Assembly: GCF_030052815.1 (NCBI RefSeq)
Contig: NC_079496.1
Location: 74,699,652 to 74,763,651 of the forward strand
Length of the DNA: 64,000 nucleotides
Source of the DNA: Hevea brasiliensis
Taxonomy: Eukaryota; Streptophyta; Magnoliopsida; Malpighiales; Euphorbiaceae
Reading direction: 5' to 3'
Positions 1 to 10,364 of this stretch are shown piece after piece; position 1 is the stretch's first letter; each line of letters begins with the position of its first letter. The notes beneath the pieces are model-generated. The model made no database searches and was not told the DNA's origin. It was given only the letters and a program-made list of their open reading frames with translations. The position numbers and the translations under genes are program-made.

Positions 1-2245
1 TATCACAATAAATATCAATAAATCACACACAGCTTAATCATGTTCCAAAGTCCAATTCATCCCAAAAGCCGATGGCTAGTGAGGAATTCAATTCATCCCA
101 AAAGCCGATGGCTAGTGAGGAATGACATAGCTAGCTAGCGATAATATGAGTACTCATTCCATTCGTCCTCAACAGGCACACACCTCAACACTTCAGCCAG
201 AGAGGGAATTCAAAGTCAATTCATCCCACTAGATAAGCTAGCGAGGAATTCAATCAATATACATGATAGCTGTGATTTCAAACCAATTGCAATATTTTCA
301 AACAATAAGTATCCAACAAATTTCCATTCAAACTATTTTTCACAATTCAAAACAATAACATACAAATTTCTCATAATTTATTTTAATTGAAAAGTCAAAA
401 GAAATAACTGTTGTGCACAAACCTCTGATAAATGTCTCTTGGCCCTGACTCAGTGTTTCTTTCCCCTTCCATGAGTCTTTGCTAACTGAAACACACAATT
501 TGAAATGTTTCAGTACTCATTTAAACTGTCTCTAAGAATAAAGCTTAATAATTAACTTATTGAATTCTATTATTTCCTTGGTCAACCTAAGATGTTGACC
601 CTCGATGGACTCTAAGTGAATTAGGTGTGAATTAGGTTTTAATGTTATCAATATGTCACATTTTATAGCCTTTTAGTGTTGGTAGATATCACCAAATTCA
701 CTTTCAAGTATATTGCATTTTATTGCAATTTGCCGAATTTCAATATACTAATTTGACCTAGTCGGATGACCTAGTTCCCTCGATTTTCGGGTTTCGGTCC
801 AAACTACAAACTTGTAGGTCTATGTCTTATTGCATGCGGGGCAAAATTTCAGGTCATTATGAGTTGTGTAGACCAAGTTATGATCAATTTACCAATGCTG
901 GACAGAATGCATCAAAATGGTAACTTTAGGTCATTTTTAGGTCACTTTTGGTTCGGCTAGTTTTTATACCCAAACTTTTGCAAGCTATTTGGCTTGGTTC
1001 TGGCCATTTCTGGGCTTTGGTGTCTTCATAAGAATTGTAGATATGTGTCTCAACTATTCATGGTTAAACTTTCAGGTCAATTGGACCTGTTTTGAGTAAG
1101 TTATGGTCACAACACTAACTACTGCCCAAATGGTCAATTTTCAAGCTTTCAAAGCACTAATCCGGAATTGGTCATTTTTCAAGTCACCTTCTAAGCAGAA
1201 TTTTGGTAAGCTTCCTTCATGAAAATTGGCACATTTTGTGCCTAGTTTCACCTCCAATTGGTTTCATACCAATTGGAGTCTCACACTTAAGGTTCTAAGC
1301 CAAAACATACACTGCCCTATTACAATTTGTTCATCCTTTACCAATTACACATCCTATGCTTACCAAGTTCACTCTTCCATGCCAATTATGGTTTGTACCA
1401 TAACATTAACACATTTACAACACATTTTTGTTCATTTTGGCAGCTTGTAACCACTCACAACATACACACTATAATACAGAATTTTTTAAAGTCCCATTTA
1501 CAACAATTAAAGTCCCATTTATAACAATTCAACCACATGAACATACCTCATTTCAATGTCCAAATTCAAACAATTATTTATATACACATGCTGCCATCAA
1601 TGACAACATCTTAGACAACCATAAACAAGTAAAAACAAGCTACATATACAGAATTTCCATGGCTGCCAAAATGTACATCTCCATTAAAACATCAAACTTC
1701 AAAAATTCTTCCATAAACCAACTACCTACAACCTTGGTTACACTTTTAATGAAACAAGAATTGAAAGCACTCACTTATCACTTTTGAAGTTCTTCAAAAC
1801 CTCACCAAAACTTAACTTTCTTGCTCCTAGTATGCTGCCCAAGGTATGGTGGTCAAGTTTAGTGAAGGAACCTAATGGAAAAAGTGGCTAGAAAATGGTG
1901 AACTTGAGCTCTCACCATGGACGGCCATGGATGGACCTTGGGAGGAAGGATTCGGCTGGTTTTGCAAAGTGAGGTTGAAGATGGGTTTTTAGCATTCCAA
2001 GTGTCCCTTAAGGTCTCCCAAAGTTAAGGTTAGTGGAGCACTAAAGAAATAGAATGGTTATTTATTCCAAGTTTTTAAATTCTCACATTTACCTCAATTT
2101 TTTTCACTATTTACATAATGGACCACCGTTTTAATTTTCATGACATTTTCCAAGTGTAATATCATTTATTTTTAATGGACATTTAGGTCAAAAGACAACT
2201 CGGGGTGTCAAATGACCACAATGCCCCTGTTCGGGTTACATTCCC
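1..2245 (-). mobile_element. L1: family A LTR, reverse, main part (runs off left edge)
   Basis: This is a reverse-strand copy of the family A LTR. It aligns by eye, in reverse, with the forward LTR L2: the block with CCCAAAAGCCGATGGCTAG near the left edge corresponds to 8525-8600, and the block near 1230-1280 corresponds to 7320-7370. About 0.9-1 kb of its 3' end lies outside the window, judging from the reverse LTR at 26529-30259. It is broken at 2245 by L2 and resumes at 9492. The splice-donor motif kept in most family A LTRs is changed here (ATAAGT for GTAAGT near 1765). Whether it is a solo LTR or part of an element cannot be seen. Confidence 0.85.
55..126. repeat. 36-bp direct repeat, two copies, in LTR L1
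   Basis: Two adjacent copies with period 36 (starts 55 and 91) share the core CCCAAAAGCCGATGGCTAG. The same duplicated module lies in L2 (8525-8596), and related pairs lie near 27430-27510 and 35885-35960. It is therefore an ancestral module of one family A subtype, not a local accident. Confidence 0.85.
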
Positions 2246-3503
2246 TATAACACCCCTAAGTTCGGTAGTGCGTTCTACTGTTCCTGTGACCAGTGTTGTC
2301 CGGACAGCTAGGATGCCTAGAACTACACTCCGATAAGAGTGAGGAGACATAAAATAATGAAATACAAGAAAAGAAAATACAAGAAAAACAAAGGAATAAC
2401 AATAGCAAAGAAATGTAACCAAGTTAAGTGAGCCAAGAACCCTAGCGATGGGTGACCGCACCGGGAAGTCACGGCATGGACCGTTGACTAGCCCTGGACC
2501 GCGGGGAACCCTGAAAATATTTTTAGGACTTAAATAGACCCTTATTGAAGTATAAATATCATTAGAAATATTAAATGAAAATTAAATAATTAGTACAAAG
2601 AAAAGTGAGAAATCGAAAAACGGATAAAACCCGGTGTTACCGAAAAATCGGGAATACAACCCGAACAGGGGCATTGTGGTCATTTGACATCCCGAGTTGT
2701 CTTTTGACATAAATGTCCATTAAAAATAAGTAATATTACACTTGGAAAATATGATGAAAATGTAACACCCTCCCGATAGCCACTCCGTACATTCTACAAT
2801 TTCGGTGACCGGTATCGGTCCAGACAGCTAGAACGTCCGGAAAAATATTTAAATCAAAGTGAGGGACCATAATTAACTCAAATATTAATAAGAAAAAATT
2901 AGCAAAAATTTTAGAAATAAAATACAACCAAGTTAAACGAGCCGGTGCCCTAGCGAGGGGTAACTCAGAGGGAAGTTGTGGTTCTCGCAACGAGGAGCCC
3001 TAGACCCGGGAAAAAATTCATAAAATAATTTTTGGGACTCCAGAGAAGGGTCATTGAGGTTCCTATGGCATTAGAATGCCAAGAAAATATTTAGAAAAAT
3101 TTTTCAATCGGTACAGACAATTTTGACCCGTTAAGCCAAATGGAGGGCATTTTGGTCATTTTGCCTTCAGAGGTGATTTTTGGCCGACTTGTCCAGTTAA
3201 GTAAATAATTAATATGATATAAAATATGAATAAACATTACTAAAAATGAAATTGAAAATGAGTAGTGGATAAAAGAAAAGGAAAATGAAATAAAAAGCAA
3301 TTTATGACATCTTGATGATGTCATTTAAAAGCCATAACCAATCACAATTAAGTAACCATTTGACTAATTAATAAAAGAGATAAATAAAGACCAAGGAAGA
3401 CCAAAAACAAGTAGCCATCTTCTTCTTCAAAACGTGATCCTCTCCTCCATAACCCTCCATGGAAGTTTTCTTTAATTACTTCCATTTTCCCATGAATTTG
3501 CAC

Positions 3504-3509
3504 TATAAA
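3504..3509 (+). promoter_or_regulatory. Candidate TATA box in LTR L3
   Basis: CACTATAAAACCCTAAG fits a plant TATA box and lies about 740 bp into the LTR, just ahead of GAG|GTTAGT-type donor-like motifs. A TATA box inside a U3 region is expected. The exact transcription start is an inference, and the motif is not equally clear in the other LTR copies. Confidence 0.4.
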
Positions 3510-5073
3510 ACCCTAAGTCCCTTCACTAAAAGCTTGTCTCTACCTCTTGGGAAGTGTTTGGCATCCTAGAAAGTGAAGGAAAGTGAAGTTTTAGCTTGGA
3601 GAAATCTGCCCTACAAGAGGTTAAAGTGAGGTTAGTGCCTACTTATATATATACTTCTTTGATTCCATGTTAGAAGCTTGAAATAAGTGAGAAATTGTAA
3701 ATTAAATGAATAAAAGTTAAGTGTATGCATCCCTTGAATTTTCAGCAGCCCTAGGAAGGAATGAGTTTGATTGTATTAATGGACTTAGAGTGAATTGGAG
3801 ATTATGTTTAAAGTGTATACATATATATATACAAAGAATGAAAGAGTTAACTAAAGAAATTGTGAAAACCATGACTTTGAGCTAGGGTTTAGGAGTGAAA
3901 ATTTGACTTTGCTTATGAAATTGTTAAAGAACATTCTAATGGTCAATTAGTGACCATTTGAGGTAAGTTGACCATAATTAGGAGTGAATTATTGCATGGC
4001 AAAGTGGAATGGGCAGGCTGCCCAATGAGTGCAGCAGGGTGGCTGAGATTTCAGTCCACTTGGACTGCCATAACTTTGGTTGTGTAGGTTCAATTGGTGT
4101 TTGGCCAATTGTACATGAAACTAGGCTTATCATGGCACATTTTTTCTGAAGAACCCATGCCCAAAAGACCAAAGCAAGTAGACCAAAAGTTGGCCCCAAT
4201 CCGGATACCCTGCAAACAGCCCCTGCAGAATGACCAAATGAACAGTAACCATAACTCACTGTAGAGTGGTCAAATTGACCTGAAATTTGTACAGCAACAA
4301 GATAGGATATAGAAAAACAACTTTCATGAAGAAACCTACCCCAAATTATGCCATTAACCCATTCAAATTATTGAACAAATTTGAGTTATCAAACCTGCAA
4401 CTCTGCAGATTTACATTTGAACAGTAATGTTTGGATGGCTATAACTCTCTCTAGAAAACTCAGATTTAGGCGATTCTTGAACCGATGGAAACCTAAGGCA
4501 TGGTAGAACATTTCATATGAAGAAAGTTAGACCAAATTATGAACTTAACTTGGTCAAATTACTGACCAAAGTTGGACCAAAATCTGCCAAAACCCAAAAT
4601 TTCAGCAGGAACAGTACCCATGAATAGTAAACTTATTTTGGCCATAACTTGATCTACAAAACTTCAAATGGAGTGATTCAAAAAAAGAAATTCAACTAGA
4701 CAAAATAAGGAACAACTTTCATGTTTACCATTTCCTCAAATTCCCACTGTAACAGTGCTTAATGGAATAGTAAAGTTAAGCTTCAAAAACCGAAAATTTT
4801 GTTTCCCTTGGTTTAAGCCTAGAAATGGTAATGGTAATCACTTCCAACAAGTTTTAAATGAAAAATGTGGTATGTTTGAAGTGCCAAAGTCAATGTACCT
4901 ACTTTCTATGCAAAAGTCAACTTTCTTGTTGACCAAAGAAATGAATAGTGACACCAAAAGTTAAAATTCAAAGATTGAAGAATTTTAAAGTATCAAATGC
5001 CCTAGTATACCTAATAAGATTGGTTTGGATAGTTTAGCATGCAATAGGGTATTGTTTTAGCAGTACTGCGAAC

Positions 5074-5175
5074 GGCTTTATGCCTGTATTCATGGCTTTA
5101 TGCCCGTATTCATGGCTTTTATGCCCGTATGCATGGCTTTTATGCCCGATTATGTGATATCATGGCTTTTTAGCC
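5074..5175 (+). repeat. 20-bp minisatellite in family B LTR (L3)
   Basis: About four to five degenerate copies of a 20-bp unit with core GGCTTTATGCCCGTATTCAT. The same array occurs at 22296-22400 and, reversed, at 58797-58890. Copy number and spacing differ between LTRs, as expected for slippage. Confidence 0.85.
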
Positions 5176-6666
5176 ATACTGACTGCATACATGGTTGACG
5201 TTCTGCGTCCCATGGTATGACGGCCCGAGGCACCGCGGTGTCCAGTGCCAACGACCCGTTATCCAGTCCAGTCATCCAGTATAGGTTACTTGGGCATGGA
5301 AAAGTATAACTGTGATTGAACTGATCATTAAAGAAAATACGAAAATTAAGTATCAGGAATGATTACAAAAATACAAAGAAGCTCAAGATCATGAAGAAAA
5401 TAATTAATGAAATGCATGAAGAAGTTAATATCATAAAACATGAATAGGCCTCGACTAAACAAGAAGTTAGTAATTATTCATTTATTATGAACACAATAGC
5501 AAGGAAATTATTATCTTTATTTGCATATTATATTTTCTTGTATTATTGGCACCACTAAGCTTTATGCTTAGCGCGTCGCTTTTGCAACGAGTAGGTACTG
5601 AAGATTTGGACAGAGGGCCCAGTAGACCACAGATTCGGTAAGGCAGTTCACAGTTCTGCATAGTGTCCGTGTCACCTCACCATCCACAGTGCATTGGTAG
5701 GACACTAGGTCCCATTTTGTATTTTGAGGTTTTTGTAAATTTTGTAATTAAACTCTTATTTTATCATGTGTATTTGAAACAAATGTAATATAATTTTGTA
5801 TTAATGTAAGTACTTGTAAATTGTGATTATAAATCACATGTGAGAATTTATTTATGATTTGAGTTTAATGATGATGTGAAATGAATGAATGACAAATAGA
5901 GGAATTATTAAGAAAATTGTGTTTGTGAAAGGAAAAGTGAATACATAACTGTGACTTGTACATGATTATCACATGAGATGAATGATTGAGAAATGAATGG
6001 TGAAAAATGTTGAGATTTTGATATTGAAGTTTGAGAGTGATGAGATGATTGAATATGATCATAGGAAGTGTTTTTCACAGGTTCCGAAGAACTGTTTTCT
6101 CTATTTTTAGCCGGTACTCTGCCGGATTTTCTATAAAATTCTCGGAACCTCAAATAAATTATAATTTTGATAAATGACTTAAATAAATTATATTTCACAA
6201 ATTATATTCAAAAGCATGATATAAATTAATTAAGATAAAATAAAGTGCTCGGCACACTGAGTGGCATAACTTGCTCGGCTACACTGTAGTCGGGTAAGGG
6301 GTGTCACAGAAAAATTAATTTAGGGGTACCTAATATAAATAGTAAAAATGGAGGGTAAATTGACTAATTAACACATTTAAACATATAATATAGTTTATAA
6401 TTGGTGAGTGGAGCACTAAGGATTATAATAACCATTAAATGGGCAGATTTCTCCACTAACTAACTCATTTTCTTCAAGCTTCCAACAATGGCCGATTGTC
6501 ACTCCCAATTCTCCATGGAAAATTTTCCATGCAAAGCTTAATTTTCTCCCATTTTCAACATAAAACCATAAATTCTCTTCATTAAACTTGGTCCACACCT
6601 CTTGGGTAGATTATAGGGAATAAAAAGGAAGAAATTTGGTGAAGATTTAACAGGCCCCAACAATAG

Positions 6667-6672
6667 GTAAGT
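6667..6672 (+). promoter_or_regulatory. Consensus splice donor in family A LTR (L2)
   Basis: ATAG|GTAAGT matches the plant donor consensus. The same motif at the same relative place is found at 11236, 13972 and 52201, and in reverse near 29406-29411, 37887-37892 and 46875-46880. Conservation across separate insertions suggests use in the transcript leader. Splicing itself is inferred. Confidence 0.5.
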
Positions 6673-8524
6673 GTTTAAATTATGTTTTTTCTTAAGTAAA
6701 GTTTATGGGAAGCTTGAGATAAAATGATTGATGAAGAAATTTTGAGTTTTTGGTGAGTTATGATGGTGTGTACTTTTGGCAGCCATAGAAACACCTTGAA
6801 GGAAGTTTATTTGTGCTTGTAAATGGTGAATTAAATGATTGATTAAATGTATATTGTGTAGAAAATTGTTTGGGTGATGTATACTTAGTATATGTAAATG
6901 TAAAATGAAATTTAAAGCTTGGAAAATAATGGAATGTAAGTATACCATTGTGGCAGTTTGCTAACTCTTAAAGAATGCTGGAATTCATGCTTGGTTTATG
7001 GAATAATGATGTTAAAATGTGTTGGTTGTTATGGCAGTTTGAGTGTGTGTAAGGTGGTGTGAAGTGGGACATGTAAATGAGCATAAAAAGGTGATTGAAT
7101 TGTTGTAAATTGGATTGAAAAATTCTGCACTTGTTGGTGTATGTTGAATGTAATTGTAAGCTACCAAAATGACCTATAATGTGCTGTGAATTATGTTTAG
7201 GTTGTGGTACAACCAGAATTGGTTTGAATGTTAAGTTTGGTGAGTGTTAAAAGTGATGCTTGATGTGTATGCAAGAAATGCAATAAGGCAGTTTGAGTTT
7301 TAGGCTTATAACTTTAAGTGTGTGGCTCCAATTGGTATGGGACCAATTGGAGGTGAAACAAGGCACAAAATGTGCCAACTTTCATGAAGGAAGCTTGCCA
7401 AAATTCTGCTTGCAAGGTAGCTTGAAAAATGACCAAATCCGGATTAAGTGCAAGTAAGGCCTGAAAAGTTACCATTTGGGCAGCAGTTAGTTTTTAAGCC
7501 ATAACTCACTCAAAACAGGTCCAATTGACCTGATATTTTAACCATGAATAGTTAAGACCCATATCTACAAGTCTTATGAAGACACCAAAGCCCAGAAATG
7601 ACCATAAGCAAGTCAAACAGCTTGCACAAGTTCGGGTCCAAAAACTGGCCGAACCTAAAATGACCTAAAAAGACCTAAAATGACCAATTTTAGTACAATT
7701 TGACCAGCAATAGTTGAATGACCATAACTTGGTTTACATAACTCAGAATGACCTGAAATTTTGCCCCGCGTTCCATAAGACATAGATCTACAAGTTTGTA
7801 GTTTAGACCGAAACCCGAAAATCGAGGAAACTAGGTCGTCCTGCTATGTCAAACTAGTATCCCGGAATCCAGCAAATTGCAAGAAAATGCAGTATATACG
7901 GAAATGAACTTGGTAACATGTACCAACCCTAAAAGACTATCGAATGTGACATGTTAGTAACATTAAAACCTAATTTACCAGAATGCATCGAGGGTCGATA
8001 TATTAGGTTGATTAAGCAAATAATAGCATTCGGTGAATTACTTATCAAGCATTATCGTTAGAGACAGTTAATTTAGTACTGAAACACTTCAAATTGTGTT
8101 TCTCAGTTAGCAAAGACTCAGGAAAAGGGAAGGAAAGACTGAGTCAAGACCAGGAGATAGTTATCAGAGGTTTGTGCACAACAGCTATTTCTTTTGAATT
8201 TTTCAATTGATATGAATTATGACTATTTGTATTTTATTGTTTTAAATTGTGGAAATGTGTTTGAATGAATAATTATTGCTTGAAAAGCATTGTAAATGGT
8301 TTGAAACTATGAAAAATTGTTTGAATGATATTGATGGATACTTATTGATTGAAAAGCATTGGAAATGGTTTGAAACCACAGCTATCATGTATATTGATTG
8401 TATTCCTCGCTAGCTTGTCTAGTGGGACGAATTGAATTCCCTCTCTGGCTAAAGTGTTGAGGTGTTTGCCTGTTGAGGACGAATAGAATGAGTACTCATA
8501 TTTTTGCTAGCTAGCTATGTTATT

Positions 8525-8596
8525 CCTCATTAGTCATTGACTTTTGGGACGAATTGAATACCTCATTAGCCATCGACTTTTGGGACGAATTGAACT
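8525..8596. repeat. 36-bp direct repeat in LTR L2
   Basis: Two units of period 36 start at 8525 and 8561 with core CTTTTGGGACGAATTGAA. This is the forward counterpart of the pair at 55-126. Confidence 0.85.
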
Positions 8597-9486
8597 TTGG
8601 AACATGATTAAACTGTGTGTGATTTATTTATATGTATTGTGAGATTGTGAAATGAATTTAAATGCTTATTGACATTCACTGTCTTTTTAATTTAACTATG
8701 TTTTGATTACTGAGATTTAATGTGATATTGTGTTAAATTCCTTATGAGATTTATTATCTTGAATTTAACTATGGTTTTAAGTATCCACTATTTGTATGAT
8801 TTATGAATTGTGATTTAAAGTTGTATTTGGTAAATGTTATGCACCACTGAGACATTGTCTCAGTGATAGCTTTCTTTATTGTCACGCAGTGTAGACAGAC
8901 GAGGCGACAAACTAGGCTGCTAGTACATCCAGCGAGAGATTCTCGGGTATAACAAGTATACCACATTTTGCATTTTGTACTATAATGTATGACCACTACA
9001 TGTATATATTGTTTTTGATTTTGTGCAGTTGTAAATTAAAATTATACATTGAAGTTGTAAAGTAAATTATGAGTTATTTTGACTTGTAAAAATTGTATTA
9101 TATTTCTTTTATCTCAGTTTTTGAAAAATCACTGTGGATTTGAGTTGAGAAATATGTTGTGTTGAGAAATATGTTGGAGTTGAGATTGGGAAATATATTG
9201 AAGTGCTTTTTACAGGTTTTCTGAAGAACTGTTTTATCTAAAATATAGATGGCACTCTGCCAAAATTTTTACAGAAATTCCAAATAATTCAAATGTGTTA
9301 GTTCTATCACTTCAGTTCAAAAAGGTTTTTAATACCTGTAAATAGTGCTCACCACTGTAAAAGAAGTAAGAAAAGCTTTTAAAATCCCTTGTAGTGTATT
9401 TAATGGGTTATCAGTAGACAGAGTTGTTAATTCATTCGGTATACTACGGGATCATGTCATGCCTTACAGAGGGGTAGGGTGTGACA

Positions 9487-9895
9487 TTCCCGATTTTTCG
9501 GTAACACTGAGTTTTGTTGTTTTCTCGATTTCTCATTTTTCTTTGTACTAATTAATTAATTTTTCTTTGATATTTCTAATGACATTTATACTTCAATAAG
9601 TCTTTAATTATGTCTTAAAAATATTTTCCAGGGTTTCCCAGTGTCCAGGGCTAGTCAACGGTCCACGCCGTAACTTCCCGGTGCAGTCACCCATCACTAG
9701 GGTTCTCGACTCATTTAACTTGGTTATATTTCATTGCTATTATTTTTCCTTTGTTTTTCTTGTTTTTTTTTCTTGTATTTCATTATTTTATGTCTCTTCG
9801 TCAATATTTAAGTGTAGTTCTAGGCATTCTAACTATCCAGACGGACACTGGTCACTGGAACAGTAAAACGCACTACTGAACATAGGGGTGTTACA
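9487..9895 (-). mobile_element. L1: remaining 5' end of the reverse family A LTR
   Basis: After the right copy of TTCCC, the reverse LTR L1 continues and ends with GGGGTGTTACA at 9895, the reverse complement of the family A start. With 1-2245 it forms one LTR of at least 2.65 kb within the window. The bases beyond 9895 are not recognisable as a retrotransposon interior, so no polypurine tract or pol end supports an attached element on this side. Confidence 0.85.
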
Positions 9896-10181
9896 CATTT
9901 AATTGTTCTTGATGTTTCAAGTTCCTGGCCAGGACAGATAGATTTAATCAGAAAAGAGTTTCTGATGAGAAAATCTTTTTAATCAAGAACTGAAATTAAA
10001 AGAGAACATAATATTTATAGCAAATGGGGTTTGACATAAACCATGACTTCAACTCGAATTGGGATTTTGTAACAGAGAGATTCTAGTGCATGGTAACATA
10101 TAATTATAAGTTCATTTAAGGTTAACCTTATTACTGATTGGGTGTTAGTGGCATGTTATGCTAGGTGTTAACCATGGTCTA
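9896..10181. other. Unassigned spacer with an imperfect hairpin
   Basis: These 286 bp match no other part of the window. ATCAGAAA (9947-9954) and TTTCTGAT (9959-9966) form a perfect 8-bp stem with a 4-base loop. GTTCTTGAT (9905-9913) pairs with ATCAAGAAC (9982-9990) further out, giving a fold-back of about 100 bp. No coding potential was seen. It may be ancient intergenic DNA, an old element interior, or the remains of a hairpin-type MITE. Confidence 0.5.
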
Positions 10182-10364
10182 TGTAACACCCTAACTGTAG
10201 CAATTTCGTACATTCTACTGTTTCGATGATCGGTGTCGGTTCGGACAACTAGAACGTCTGGAAAAATATTTAGACTAAAGGGAAAAGTCATAAATATATC
10301 AAATAATAATAAGAAAAATTTTAGAACTAAAATACAACCAAGTTAAATGAGCTGGTGTCCTAGC
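10182..10364 (+). mobile_element. L4: 5' tip of a family B LTR
   Basis: Starts TGTAACACCCTAACTG and follows the first 183 bp of the family B LTR, ending at GTCCTAGC, where a family A LTR begins. The continuation expected after a simple insertion (CTAGC plus the rest of the LTR) is not found in the window, so its right part is lost or lies elsewhere. Confidence 0.75.

Larger units (their letters stand above)
2761..6308 (+). mobile_element. L3: family B solo LTR nested in L2
   Basis: This complete family B LTR (3548 bp) begins TGTAACACCCTC and ends AAGGGGTGTCACA. The duplication GAAAA stands at 2756-2760 and 6309-6313, so insertion into L2 is certain. No gag or pol lies between, hence solo LTR. 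Compared with the LTR at 19419-23728 it lacks an AT-rich block of several hundred bases (equivalent to about 21470-22200). It contains the 20-bp repeat array at 5074-5175. Confidence 0.93.
2246..9486 (+). mobile_element. L2: family A solo LTR, forward, split by L3
   Basis: The LTR starts TATAACACCCC (canonical TG changed to TA) and ends AGGGTGTGACA. It is flanked by the 5-bp duplication TTCCC at 2241-2245 and 9487-9491. It sits inside the reverse LTR L1, whose sequence resumes straight after the right copy. Without the inserted L3 and its duplication it is about 3.69 kb, close to the 3.73 kb of the LTR at 26529-30259. No internal region is present, so this is a solo LTR left by recombination between two LTRs. 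It carries a splice-donor motif at 6667 and an acceptor-like TTTTACAG ending at 9215. Confidence 0.92.

Noticed and set aside
1428..1787. 119-codon plus-strand frame in L1
   Set aside because: It lies on the antisense strand of a family A LTR, is AT-rich with no domain, and is not conserved in the other copies.
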